Source of the DNA: JACMRP01 sp047302465
GTDB lineage: Bacteria; Bdellovibrionota; Bdellovibrionia; Bdellovibrionales; Bdellovibrionaceae
Assembly: GCF_047302465.1 (NCBI RefSeq)
Contig: NZ_CP178621.1
Coordinates: 3,472,001 to 3,536,000, forward strand
Direction: 5' to 3'
Length of the DNA: 64,000 nt
Shown here in pieces: positions 45,250 to 53,296 of this stretch (position 1 is its first letter; every line of letters begins with the position of its first letter). The notes beneath the pieces are model-generated. The model saw nothing but the letters and a program-made list of their open reading frames with translations, was not told the DNA's origin and made no database searches. A program made the translations under genes and the position numbers.

Positions 45250-46176
45250 ATGAAACGCTTTGAACATCAGTGGCAAGACTTTAAATGGATCGACATCGAG
45301 GGTCCTTCACAACAAGATTTTCTTCAGCTAGCAAGCGAGTTTGACCTCCCTTTGCGTCCCCTCGCAAATTGCTTGGATCCTGAGCACTTACCTCATGCAG
45401 AATTTTTTGGGACAAGGGCTTTTTTTATTCTTCGCCACTATGATAAAACCTGCAAAGAAGCCGCAGGCACCATGCAAGAACTTACGACCAAAATAGTTTT
45501 TGTAGTAGGCCCCGATTACATCATGACCATTCACCGAGCCCCTATTGATAGCCTGAGTGACGTGATTGACCGCTGCAATTTTGAAAACTTCTCGCTGGCG
45601 GGTTTTACAAAGAATCTGATTTCACGACTGATTGCCAGCTTCGACATTCCTCTTGAAGCTTTGGAAAATAAGACGGAGGTCATCGAAGGCCGTGTTTTCG
45701 CTCTTCGACGCCGAAATATTTTGCGCGAAGGATACAAAATCAAACGCAAAGCTTCGACTTTCAGAAAAGTCTTTAAGTTTACAAATGATGTGCTGTTGAA
45801 ACTGCAAAGCCGTCCGGAGTTTGTATTGAATGATGTCAGCGACTTAAAAGAACCTTTAGATCGCCTGCTCTTCTATACGGAAAATAGCTACGAAGAAATT
45901 ACGGGACTTTTAAGCCTGCACTTGTCTTTGATGTCACAAAAGACCAACGAAGCCTCTTACAAAACTAACGAGATCATGCGTATTCTGACCGTGGTTTCGA
46001 TCTTTTTCTTACCTTTGAATTTCATTGCTGGTGTTTACGGGATGAATTTTGACAATATGCCAGAGCTCAAAACTGAACACGGCTACTATATCACTCTTGG
46101 AGTAATGGCCGTAATCGCCATTGCAATCATGATTTGGATTTACAAAAAAGAATGGGTAAAAAAAGAGGACCTGTAA
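45250..46176 (+). CDS. CorA-like divalent cation transporter
   Basis: A 308-residue inner-membrane channel. A cytoplasmic N-terminal domain of about 240 residues is followed by two membrane helices; the first ends in the selectivity motif GMN (LPLNFIAGVYGMNFDN), and the second is YITLGVMAVIAIAIMIWIYKKEW. Length and layout are those of CorA/MgtE-unrelated 2-TM-GxN transporters. It probably imports Mg2+, possibly Co2+ or Ni2+. Its stop codon lies in the loop of the downstream terminator hairpin. Confidence 0.9.
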   Translation: MKRFEHQWQDFKWIDIEGPSQQDFLQLASEFDLPLRPLANCLDPEHLPHAEFFGTRAFFILRHYDKTCKEAAGTMQELTTKIVFVVGPDYIMTIHRAPIDSLSDVIDRCNFENFSLAGFTKNLISRLIASFDIPLEALENKTEVIEGRVFALRRRNILREGYKIKRKASTFRKVFKFTNDVLLKLQSRPEFVLNDVSDLKEPLDRLLFYTENSYEEITGLLSLHLSLMSQKTNEASYKTNEIMRILTVVSIFFLPLNFIAGVYGMNFDNMPELKTEHGYYITLGVMAVIAIAIMIWIYKKEWVKKEDL

Positions 46177-46190
46177 AAGGTCCTCTTTGT
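46162..46190. terminator. Terminator overlapping the corA-like stop
   Basis: AAAGAGGACC TGTAAAA GGTCCTCTTT; the TAA of the CorA-like gene lies in the loop. On the minus strand the stem is followed by a run of T, so it clearly terminates the metalloprotease-like gene; on the plus strand the T-run is short. Confidence 0.8.
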
Positions 46191-46195
46191 ATTTA

Positions 46196-47194
46196 CTAAT
46201 TTGGTAGCTTCAAGATTTTCCACCATGGATCTTTGAACTGATCCAATTTGATGGAGCTCTTATCCAACTTTAATTCGTTGCCGATTTTGTTGATTCTAAA
46301 GCTGATAGTCATCTGGAAGTTGTTATTACGAATACCTACGTTTTGTTTGTATTTGCAGTTATTCGAAACATTGCCCGTGATCTGAACATTGTAGTAAGGA
46401 CCTTTATCTTTGATCTTTTCCCAGTGAATATTGTGGAATAAAGAACCTGCTGGCATTTTAGTAATCAATTCCAAATCTGGAATCGGCAAAATTGGAATCG
46501 GCAATGTGAAAACCTCACAGTGAACCGCTTCTGCATACATTCTGCTGATATCGAATACATCATTGCCTACATTTAATAGAACTTGTGGGAATGAAGTCAG
46601 CAAATCTGGATTAAATACAGTTGCTGAAATTTCACTGCGTGCCCAAGGAATCAACGGAGTTGAAATGAAATTCTGTTGCAACATCAACGACACACGAACG
46701 CCGATCAAATCCAACTCTTCGTGGGTGTATTTTCCATAGTGATGACCGAATTCATGAATGAGAATCGCCACCGCTTCTGGAATCGTCACAGGATCATAAC
46801 CGCCGCTTTGGCATTTTGTATAAAGAAGGTCTGAATTGATATAGATCGGGCTGCCAACGGCACTGCCAGTTTTAGCAACGCGCACGTTACCATCGATCAT
46901 GAACAAACCCGGAGTTGCTCTTTCAGAGCCGAAAAGAATCTGTGGAGATTTCTTTTCGAGCGGAAGGCCAATGTAGATTTGCTGTAAAATCGCCTTTTGT
47001 GACGGAGTCAACTTACAGGCATCCGACTGAAGGCAGGTTTGAATGTAGTTCTCCATCTTAGCGTAAGCATAGAGAACGTTTTTCTCGGCAAGGCCGCCGC
47101 CATTGTTTACGAAATCTCCGCCGCCAAGAGCCCAAGTGTTAAGGCTTGCAAAAGTCAAAAGCGAAGAAACAAATAAAGTACTTAGCTTAATCAT
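46196..47194 (-). CDS. Exported HExxH metalloprotease-like protein
   Basis: A 332-residue protein with signal peptide (MIKLSTLFVSSLLTFASLNTWA). The zinc-protease motif H147-E148-F-G-H151 is embedded in EAVAILIHEFGHHYGKYTHEELDLIGVRVSL, with a Glu 8 residues after the second His that could be the third ligand. The N-terminal GGGDFVNNGGGLAEKNVLYAYAKMENYIQ and a beta-rich C-terminal part belong to no family recognised here. Four Cys are in the mature part. It overlaps the upstream TIGR02147-like regulator by 8 nt, so regulator and exoprotein are coupled. Protease activity is inferred from the motif only. Confidence 0.75.
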   Translation of the reverse strand: MIKLSTLFVSSLLTFASLNTWALGGGDFVNNGGGLAEKNVLYAYAKMENYIQTCLQSDACKLTPSQKAILQQIYIGLPLEKKSPQILFGSERATPGLFMIDGNVRVAKTGSAVGSPIYINSDLLYTKCQSGGYDPVTIPEAVAILIHEFGHHYGKYTHEELDLIGVRVSLMLQQNFISTPLIPWARSEISATVFNPDLLTSFPQVLLNVGNDVFDISRMYAEAVHCEVFTLPIPILPIPDLELITKMPAGSLFHNIHWEKIKDKGPYYNVQITGNVSNNCKYKQNVGIRNNNFQMTISFRINKIGNELKLDKSSIKLDQFKDPWWKILKLPN

Positions 47195-47960
47195 TTTTAT
47201 CCTCCGTTAAAATCTGAAGACGTGTCAGTGGGAAGAGCTGGAATGAGAGTGTGTACACCTCAGACGTCGCGCCATTGTCTAACAGGTCCACTATTTTTTT
47301 TCGAGTTTTAAGTAAGAGTTCTTTCGCGAGTGGTAATTTTTCAGGGTTTACTGAAACAGTAACCGAGCCAAACTCGCGATATTCAACAGGATCACGATGT
47401 AACGACTGCTCCGCCAATACTAAATTCTGACTGTGATGTTTGCGAATTGCAGAAGATGGAATGTCCCGAGATGTAGTGAGTTGTTTTTTCGTGCGAACGT
47501 ATTGGCCGCGTGTTTTTTTCACAAGCTCCAAGCGTTCTAAACGTACGAGAGCTTCTTCGGCCTCTTCTAATTTGATTCCAAGTCTTGCTGCGATCCAATC
47601 AGCACGGCCTTCAAAACCGTGTACTTTTGTTAAATTCAAAACCGCTAAATAGTACCAATCCGAAATCAGACGAAAGATATCCTCTTCAAGAAGAGTTTTC
47701 TCATCCAAATCCTGAGCGCGGCTCGCATTTTGTTTGTAATTTTCCCAGAGTCGATCTTTCTCAACCGGTGAAACAGCAAGACGCTCCATAACCTTCGCAA
47801 GATTGGTCTTAGAGAGATTTCGTTTATCGGCGAGAACATCCGACAGACTAGTGACGCCAATCCCTAGGTCACGAGCAAAAGCACGCAAAGAGTAAGCAGA
47901 ATTCCTTGTCTGTCTTCTTGCGAGTTCTTGTAATAATAAGTTCTTGATGGTCAGTTCCAT
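47187..47960 (-). CDS. TIGR02147-family (DUF4423) regulator
   Basis: A 257-residue cytoplasmic protein. The N-terminal 70 residues form an HTH-like part (LRAFARDLGIGVTSLSDVLADKRNLSKTNLAKVMERLAVSPVEKDRLWENY), the middle a winged-helix-like segment (WIAARLGIKLEEAEEALVRLERLELV), and the C-terminal third ends in FQLFPLTRL. This order is that of the TIGR02147/DUF4423 proteins, which are expanded in Bdellovibrio and Fibrobacter and usually stand next to exported proteins. The ATG at 47960 was preferred to a TTG two codons earlier. Confidence 0.85.
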   Translation of the reverse strand: MELTIKNLLLQELARRQTRNSAYSLRAFARDLGIGVTSLSDVLADKRNLSKTNLAKVMERLAVSPVEKDRLWENYKQNASRAQDLDEKTLLEEDIFRLISDWYYLAVLNLTKVHGFEGRADWIAARLGIKLEEAEEALVRLERLELVKKTRGQYVRTKKQLTTSRDIPSSAIRKHHSQNLVLAEQSLHRDPVEYREFGSVTVSVNPEKLPLAKELLLKTRKKIVDLLDNGATSEVYTLSFQLFPLTRLQILTEDKND

Positions 47961-48072
47961 AACCAACCGTATATCTCAGTCACCGCAGAAAATGCAAAAG
48001 GTCATCGGAACATACCGTCCCGATTTAGCAAAAGCGAGGAAAACACACATTTATTTGGTGTTTTTCGCACCT

Positions 48073-48131
48073 CGAAAACACGAGATTTTCGCGCGTTTCA
48101 AGGTCACCAGTGTCAATAGGAACCACCGAGC
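48073..48131 (-). repeat. Degenerate repeat X, copy 1
   Basis: Read on the minus strand this begins GCTCGGTGGTTCC and ends AACGCGCGAAAATCTCGTG; it matches copy 2 at 49971-50035 (GCTCGGCGGTCCCC ... AACGAGCGAAAACCCTCGT) by eye at roughly 60 percent overall and much better in the last 25 nt. The hairpins of copy 2 are broken here. The rest of the 342-nt gap 47961-48302 holds the gene fossil at 48153 and an inverted repeat at 48253. Confidence 0.45.
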
Positions 48132-48152
48132 GCACTCGAGCAAGAATTTAAA

Positions 48153-48221
48153 CTACAACGGCGAGCGAATATGAGTTTGCGACAACTTTGTGAACAAGAA
48201 AACTGAAACAAAAAATGTGAG
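48153..48221 (-). pseudogene. Fossil 3' end of a membrane-protein gene
   Basis: The minus strand encodes LTFFVSVFLFTKLSQTHIRSPL and stop. The last 20 residues match the C-terminus of the intact 135-residue membrane protein at 49443 (FCVSVFLFTKIAQKHLRSPL) at 14 of 20 positions. Of the codons that differ, most changes are silent (TTC/TTT, TTG/CTA, AAG/AAA, CAA/CAG, TCG/TCA) or conservative, so this stretch evolved as protein-coding sequence. An in-frame TAA lies at 48231-48233 and no further similarity is seen upstream, so only the gene end survives. See the findings for an island-integration reading. Confidence 0.6.
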
Positions 48222-48252
48222 CTTACTATTTTACATGGAAGTATGAACGGAA

Positions 48253-48273
48253 AGTGCGGCAATTTGCCGCACT
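48253..48273. terminator. Inverted repeat, possible terminator
   Basis: AGTGCGGCAA T TTGCCGCACT is a perfect 10-nt inverted repeat, 30 nt past the stop of the 341-residue gene. The T-tract after it is weak on both strands (ATTTTGATT on plus, TTCCGTTC on minus). Confidence 0.5.
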
Positions 48274-48302
48274 ATTTTGATTCGTCCAAATTTTCAGTTT
48301 AA

Positions 48303-49328
48303 CTAGTTCTTACCTTTTTGTTCGGTGGTCTTCGGTTCTGAAGAGCTCTTTGCACCTTTAGGTCCCATATGGGCAAAGCTCGCAGTATGGGCGTAAGCAA
48401 TGGCTTTTTTGATATCTGCAGTAACATCTTTTTGCATATTGCCGTCAAAGCAATGTTTTGCAGCTCGGTCTACGAGAAGCTTTACATTATGATCTATCGT
48501 AGTCACTTCAGAGGATCCATTCGAGCCGCTACTTTGAAGGTATTTGTATTTGTCTTTGGCAGCAGCATTGTTCACGACTTCAAATTTAGTTTCGCTCTCT
48601 TGATTTGCTACGGAGACTTGCAAACGATCTTTCGTGCAAGTGACAACCGGGTCTTTTTCGCGAACTTTCATGGTGCCGAGGCCTCCCGCGATAGAACCCA
48701 CACGAACTTCCGTAGCGACAAGATATGACAAGAGTTGATCAGAGAAAACTCCAGCTGCGGCATCAGCTGTCGCCGCCCCCAACCCCGCTACTGCCATAGA
48801 TGTATAGAACACACCAACATCTTGCAGGACTTCTTTCCCATTGGGATTTGGTGCTTCGGTTGGGCGAAGGCGATCTGCAAAAGCTTCTGGTACAAAAAGT
48901 CTCATCAGCCCTGCTCTTTTACGTGGCCCGATTAAAAACTTTTTCGATGCAAAATAGGTCTCATCTAAATGAAGTTTTTTGTTATAGACCCAAGTTCTGC
49001 CCTGGTACGCGAAACTCAATGGAGAGTAACTTGTAATAGCAACTCCAGAGTCTTTACCGTCCATCAAAATTTTGTCGTCTTTTAATTCAAATCGCGGCAT
49101 CGCGCCTGGAACATTGTTGTCACGGAGGTCGTGAGCTATGGCGATCATACTGTCGGTGGTTTTTTCATTGAGAGCCATGACTGTGAAAACACGCTCTGTA
49201 TTCACAAAACTTTTCAATGCTTGGCGATAGACTGCCTTCTGTACTTCCAAGTCAGTTTGCGCATCGCTATGCACGCCAGCGAAAAAAAGTACGGCACCGA
49301 CAACCCAACCCCATTTTTTTGAAAGCAT
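48303..49328 (-). CDS. Exported protein, function unknown, flanked by direct repeats
   Basis: A 341-residue protein with a signal peptide (MLSKKWGWVVGAVLFFAGVHSDAQ). The mature part has a segment APNPNGKEVLQDVGVFYTSMAVAGLGAATADAAAGVFSDQLLSYLVATEVRVGS with a hydrophobic, Ala-rich stretch that could insert in a membrane, and a Lys/Ser-rich C-terminal tail. Two Cys flank the C-terminal domain. No family was recognised. GGGGGAAG precedes the ATG. The gene is bracketed by two related 3'-end sequences (48153-48221 and 49443-49508), which suggests it arrived as an insert. Confidence 0.65.
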   Translation of the reverse strand: MLSKKWGWVVGAVLFFAGVHSDAQTDLEVQKAVYRQALKSFVNTERVFTVMALNEKTTDSMIAIAHDLRDNNVPGAMPRFELKDDKILMDGKDSGVAITSYSPLSFAYQGRTWVYNKKLHLDETYFASKKFLIGPRKRAGLMRLFVPEAFADRLRPTEAPNPNGKEVLQDVGVFYTSMAVAGLGAATADAAAGVFSDQLLSYLVATEVRVGSIAGGLGTMKVREKDPVVTCTKDRLQVSVANQESETKFEVVNNAAAKDKYKYLQSSGSNGSSEVTTIDHNVKLLVDRAAKHCFDGNMQKDVTADIKKAIAYAHTASFAHMGPKGAKSSSEPKTTEQKGKN

Positions 49329-49442
49329 AGAACTTCCCCCTAAAATTAGGGTAACAGTTCAAGAGACACATTTCCTAGGTCTAGGTATGACATCTGGCCT
49401 TTGGATAAGACCTGAACACGAGTTTGCGATCGAAAAACTCAA

Positions 49443-49850
49443 TTACAACGGTGAGCGAAGATGTTTCTGGGCGATTTTTGTAAATAGAAAAACTGAAACA
49501 CAAAATGGAAATAAAGGAAATACGACGAAATCTAAAACACTATCGACTCCAAATAACCTGCCACCATAGAAAAATGCTAAGGTCGCCACGCCAAGAACAA
49601 CGGCTACAATGTAAGAAACCATTTTAAATTTCGCCAAAGAAAGAGTTCGAAAATACCACATGACCCAAAAGCCGATCGCCCCTGCCACGAATCCAAATGC
49701 AGCTCCATAAGCAACTACGTAAATAAATCCTAAAGACAACAACGATTCCTGCTTAATTAAAAGTGAAACAGCCACCGCCAAACACGAAAGCAATCCCACA
49801 ATCAGTGCAGACTTAATAGCGAACAAAAGAAAGTTATTAAATAGTTTCAT
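49443..49850 (-). CDS. Small four-helix membrane protein
   Basis: A 135-residue protein with four hydrophobic segments (FLLFAIKSALIVGLLSCLAVAVSLL, LSLGFIYVVAYGAAFGFVAGAIGFWVMWYF, MVSYIVAVVLGVATLAFFYGG, LDFVVFPLFPFCVSVFLFTK) and a short basic tail ending HLRSPL. No family was recognised. The ATG at 49850 was chosen because codons further upstream run through the repeat X copy and do not look coding. Its 3' end is repeated at 48153. The function is unknown. Confidence 0.6.
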   Translation of the reverse strand: MKLFNNFLLFAIKSALIVGLLSCLAVAVSLLIKQESLLSLGFIYVVAYGAAFGFVAGAIGFWVMWYFRTLSLAKFKMVSYIVAVVLGVATLAFFYGGRLFGVDSVLDFVVFPLFPFCVSVFLFTKIAQKHLRSPL

Positions 49851-49970
49851 GCTCTCGCTTATAGAGAGAGTTGGGTCTCTTGTAAACGCACCATATGGGA
49901 ATAACGCCCTAGGCCTGCCCCCGAATCCCCCCTTCATAAATACAAAAAAGTGACTTTCCCTTCTAACCCC

Positions 49971-50056
49971 CAAAAAACGAGGGTTTTCGCTCGTTGGCTC
50001 GGGGCGTAAACCGGTGCAATTGGGGACCGCCGAGCATAGAACCATAGGGTTCATAA
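49971..50056 (-). ncRNA. Candidate small RNA with terminator, antisense to the E2 leader (repeat X, copy 2)
   Basis: On the minus strand, GCTCGGCGGT and its complement form a 10-bp helix (GCTCGG/CCGAGC outer, CGGT/ACCG inner) with a 9-nt bulge and a 10-nt loop, followed within 3 nt by a second hairpin ACGAG/CTCGT running into TTTTTT (49976-49972). That is a terminator, yet no minus-strand gene ends here. The 5' end is not known; 50056 is a guess. It lies opposite the leader of the E2 gene at 50096. Confidence 0.4.
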
Positions 50057-50095
50057 ATTCAGTAAAAAGACTACTTTGAAGGGAGCAATCTCAGC

Positions 50096-51751
50096 ATGGC
50101 AACAGACGTTAAACTTCCAGAACTTGGTGAAGGCGTTACAGAAGGTGAATTGGTAAAATGGTTGGTTCAACCAGGCGACAGCGTGAAAGCTGATCAACCT
50201 ATCGCAGAAGTGATGACTGACAAAGCCACTGTTGAGGTTCCGACTCCTATCGCTGGAACTGTGAAAGAATTGAAATTCAAACCAGGTCAGGTTGTTAAAG
50301 TCGACGCTGTGATGATCACTCTTGAAGGTGGTGCAGGCGCGACTGCGACTGCCAAACCAGCACCAGCTCCACAAGCGGCTGCAAAAGCTCCAACTCCTGC
50401 TGCTGCGGCTCCAGCTGCTAGCAATGGTGGCGGCGGCGGCACAACGCCTGTGAAATTACCAGAACTTGGCGAGGGTGTGACTGAAGGCGAACTTGTTAAG
50501 TGGTTGGTAAAACCAGGTGACGTTGTAAAACCAGATCAACCTATCGCAGAAGTGATGACTGATAAGGCTACTGTCGAAGTTCCAACACCAATCGGTGGAA
50601 CCGTCAAAGATTTGAAATTCAAAGCGGGCGACGTTGTAAAAGTAGACTCTGTGATGATCACTCTTGAAGGTGGCGCCGGCGCGACTGCAGCAGCTAAAGC
50701 AGCTCCAGCTCCGATCCCTGCTTCTGCAAGCAAGCCAGTGACAATGCCAATGCCTGCAGCGGCTGCTCACATGAACTTCTCTTCTCCGACAGCAACTATT
50801 CATCCTCCGGTTGCTGATTCTAAAGTTTTGGCAACTCCGGCGACTCGCCGCTTGGCACGTGAAATGGGCGTTGATATCAACACTCTTGGCGGTTCTGGTC
50901 TTGCAGGCCGTGTAACTCGTGAAGATGTGATGGGCGCTAAAGGCGGAGCTCCTATGGGTGCTGGCGCAACTCGCGCGGGCTCTCCAGTTCCTGCAACTCA
51001 AGCTCCGGGCATGAGCATTCCTCGTCCAGCTTACCAAGGTGGCCAAGGCGCCGAAGAGCGTGTTCAATTGATCGGTATCCGCCGTAAAATTGCTGAAAAC
51101 TTGCAACGTTCTAAAGCAATCATTCCTCACTTCACTTTGATGGATGAAGCAAACGTAACTGAGCTTGTGGCTTTCCGCGAATCTTTGAAAGACTACGCAG
51201 AAAAGAACGGTACAAAGATTACTTATTTGCCAATCGTAATGAAGGCGTTGATCGCGACAATTCGCGAATTCCCAATGTTCAATGCTTCTATCGACGATGC
51301 GGCTTCTGAAATTGTTTACAAAAAGTATTTCAACATCGGTTTCGCAGCGGACACTCCACAAGGATTGGTTGTTCCTGTTATTAAAAACGCCGACCAAAAA
51401 ACTATCGTTGAGCTTTCTAAAGAGATCTTGGATCTTTCTAAACGCGCTCGCGATGGCAAATTGAAACCAGACGAAATGAAAGGTGCAGGTATCACCATCA
51501 CGAACATCGGTTCTGTTGGCGGCACTTATGCAACTCCTGTGATCAACCATCCAGAAGTAGCAATCTTGGGCATGTACAAAATCGACGAAAAACCTGTGAT
51601 CAAAAACGGTCAATTGGCTGCGATTAAAGTGATGAACTACACAGTGACTTGTGATCACCGTTTGATCGATGGCGCAGTTGCGGCTCGTTTCATGAAGTCA
51701 TTCCTTGAGCGCATTCAAAACCCAGCCCGTCTAATGATGGACATGGTTTAA
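50096..51751 (+). CDS. Dihydrolipoyl acyltransferase (E2) with two lipoyl domains
   Basis: A 551-residue E2 core of a 2-oxoacid dehydrogenase complex. Lipoyl domains lie at about 4-80 and 118-195; each has the lipoylated Lys in MTDKATVEV. Ala/Pro-rich linkers follow each. The peripheral-subunit-binding domain is at about 255-290 (ATPATRRLAREMGVDINTLGGSGLAGRVTREDV). The catalytic domain fills the rest, with CDHRLIDGAVAARFM. It could be the pyruvate (aceF/pdhC), branched-chain or 2-oxoglutarate (odhB) enzyme; RVQLIGIRRKIAENLQRSKAIIPHFT suggests the pyruvate or branched-chain type. lpd follows 27 nt later. No E1 gene is present. GAAGGGAG precedes the ATG. Confidence 0.92.
   Translation: MATDVKLPELGEGVTEGELVKWLVQPGDSVKADQPIAEVMTDKATVEVPTPIAGTVKELKFKPGQVVKVDAVMITLEGGAGATATAKPAPAPQAAAKAPTPAAAAPAASNGGGGGTTPVKLPELGEGVTEGELVKWLVKPGDVVKPDQPIAEVMTDKATVEVPTPIGGTVKDLKFKAGDVVKVDSVMITLEGGAGATAAAKAAPAPIPASASKPVTMPMPAAAAHMNFSSPTATIHPPVADSKVLATPATRRLAREMGVDINTLGGSGLAGRVTREDVMGAKGGAPMGAGATRAGSPVPATQAPGMSIPRPAYQGGQGAEERVQLIGIRRKIAENLQRSKAIIPHFTLMDEANVTELVAFRESLKDYAEKNGTKITYLPIVMKALIATIREFPMFNASIDDAASEIVYKKYFNIGFAADTPQGLVVPVIKNADQKTIVELSKEILDLSKRARDGKLKPDEMKGAGITITNIGSVGGTYATPVINHPEVAILGMYKIDEKPVIKNGQLAAIKVMNYTVTCDHRLIDGAVAARFMKSFLERIQNPARLMMDMV
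50108..50352 (+). repeat. Tandem lipoyl-domain coding repeat, first copy
   Basis: This stretch is repeated in frame at 50450-50697. Long parts are almost identical at the DNA level (for example around GATCAACCTATCGCAGAAGT), which points to a recent duplication or ongoing gene conversion. Confidence 0.85.
50450..50697 (+). repeat. Tandem lipoyl-domain coding repeat, second copy
   Basis: Second copy of the lipoyl-domain sequence, offset 342 nt (114 codons) from the first, joined by an Ala/Pro and poly-Gly linker. Confidence 0.85.
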
Positions 51752-51778
51752 ACCGGGAAAACTGAAAGGTTATCACTT

Positions 51779-53221
51779 ATGCAAAATTTTGACGTAGTAG
51801 TTATCGGTGCGGGTCCTGGTGGTTATGTCGCTGCAATTCGTTCTGCTCAGCTTGGTTTTAAAACCGCTGTGATTGAAAGAGAATTCTTGGGTGGCGTGTG
51901 CTTGAACGTAGGATGTATTCCTTCTAAAGCTATGATCACGGCGACTCACCTTCTTCACAAAGCACAACATAACTTCAAAGACATGGGTTTGAATATCAAA
52001 GGCAATATCGACGTTGATATGAAACAACTCGTGAAATGGAAACAGTCTGTTTGCGACAAAATGTCTGGCGGCGTAAGCCAGCTTTTGAAAGGCAACAGCG
52101 TGACTGTTCTGAAAGGTGAAGCCGAGTTCAAGAACTCTAAAGAAATCACCGTGAAGTCTTCGACTGGCACTGAGTCTGTTCAGGCAAAATACTTCATCAT
52201 CGCAACGGGCTCTCGCCCAATTGAAATCCCTGGTTTCAAATTCGACGAAAAAGACATCGTGTCTTCGACTGGCGCACTGGCGTGGGATCAAATCCCTAAG
52301 CGCGTTGTGACTATCGGTGGTGGTTACATCGGTCTCGAGATTTCTTCTTACTTGAGAAAGCTTGGCTGTGAAGTGACTGTCGTAGAAGCCCAAGCTTCAT
52401 TGCTTGCGGGTGTTGTTGATCCTGAGTGCGCTCAGGTCGTAACTCGCAAGCTGGATAAATCTGGCGTGAAAATCATGTACGGCGCGAAAGCAAAAGGCCA
52501 AAAGAAAGGCAAAGATGCTTACGAAGTGACTGTTGAAATCAACGGTAAAGACGAAGTCATCAAAGCAGACAAGATCCTTGTGACAGTCGGCCGTCGTCCT
52601 AACGGTGACCAAGCAAACTTGAAAGCTGCTGGTATCGCAGTCGACGAGCGTGGCTTTGTAAAAGTTGATGCTCAACGCCGCACGAATGTAGCAAACATCT
52701 TTGCAATCGGCGATATCGCTGGTCAACCGATGTTGGCTCACAAAGCGTCTCATGAAGGCGTTTTGGTTGCAGAAGTGATCAAAGGTCACAACCGTGTTTA
52801 CGATGCGAAAACAGTTCCAGCAGTCGTTTTCACAGATCCAGAAATCGCAGCAGCAGGTATGACTGAAGCTGAAGCGAAAGCAAAAGGCTTTACTGATTTG
52901 AAAATCGCGAAGTTCCCATTCGGTGCTAACGGCCGCGCTGTCAGCATGATGGAAACAGAAGGTTTTGTGAAAATGATCGCAGACGCTAAAACAAATATTT
53001 TGTTGGGCGTTCACATCGTAGGACCTGAAGCTTCTAACTTGATCTCTGAAGCTGTTCTAGCTATTGAAATGGGTGCTCGCCTTGAAGACGTGGCGTTGTC
53101 TATCCATCCACATCCAACGTTGGGTGAAGCGATGATGGAAGGCGCAGAGGCAACTCTTGGACATGCAATCCACATCATCCAGAAGCCACTAACAAGCGCT
53201 AGCAAATCTGCTCACGCATAA
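51779..53221 (+). CDS. lpd: Dihydrolipoyl dehydrogenase (E3)
   Basis: A 480-residue FAD enzyme that reoxidises lipoyl groups on E2 using NAD+. The FAD-binding VVIGAGPGGYVAAIRSAQLG, the redox disulfide GGVCLNVGCIPSKA, the NAD-binding VVTIGGGYIGLEISSYLRKLG, the second FAD block ANIFAIGDIAG and the C-terminal His-Glu pair HPHPTLGEAMME are all seen. It is cotranscribed with the E2 gene and closed by a strong terminator. Confidence 0.97.
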   Translation: MQNFDVVVIGAGPGGYVAAIRSAQLGFKTAVIEREFLGGVCLNVGCIPSKAMITATHLLHKAQHNFKDMGLNIKGNIDVDMKQLVKWKQSVCDKMSGGVSQLLKGNSVTVLKGEAEFKNSKEITVKSSTGTESVQAKYFIIATGSRPIEIPGFKFDEKDIVSSTGALAWDQIPKRVVTIGGGYIGLEISSYLRKLGCEVTVVEAQASLLAGVVDPECAQVVTRKLDKSGVKIMYGAKAKGQKKGKDAYEVTVEINGKDEVIKADKILVTVGRRPNGDQANLKAAGIAVDERGFVKVDAQRRTNVANIFAIGDIAGQPMLAHKASHEGVLVAEVIKGHNRVYDAKTVPAVVFTDPEIAAAGMTEAEAKAKGFTDLKIAKFPFGANGRAVSMMETEGFVKMIADAKTNILLGVHIVGPEASNLISEAVLAIEMGARLEDVALSIHPHPTLGEAMMEGAEATLGHAIHIIQKPLTSASKSAHA

Positions 53222-53242
53222 GAATTTAGTTCCTAGAAAATC

Positions 53243-53276
53243 AAAAGGCCGAGGGAAACCTCGGCCTTTTTTATTT
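53243..53276. terminator. Bidirectional terminator after lpd
   Basis: AAAGGCCGAGG GAAA CCTCGGCCTTTT followed by TTATTTTT on the plus strand; on the minus strand it is followed by TTTTGATTTT and also serves the 747-residue gene that ends at 53297. Confidence 0.88.
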
Positions 53277-53296
53277 TTCAATATGTTATGTGTGAA

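Noticed and set aside
43461..49390. Shared CTAGACCT words at about 1605, 43459 and 49380
   Set aside because: An 8-nt word is expected about twice by chance in 64 kb on both strands; no wider similarity joins the sites.
49851..50054. Upstream extension of the 135-residue membrane protein (68 more codons)
   Set aside because: The extension would run through the terminator hairpins of repeat X, is Pro/Arg/Phe-rich and has no signal for a start.
50456..51658. 400-codon open frame opposite the E2 gene
   Set aside because: It is the mirror of a certain gene with strong codon bias, its protein is rich in Cys, His and Arg with no domain, and it has no ribosome binding site.
52397..53014. 205-codon minus-strand frame opposite lpd
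   Set aside because: Shadow frame of a certain gene, Cys/Phe/His-rich and without a start signal.
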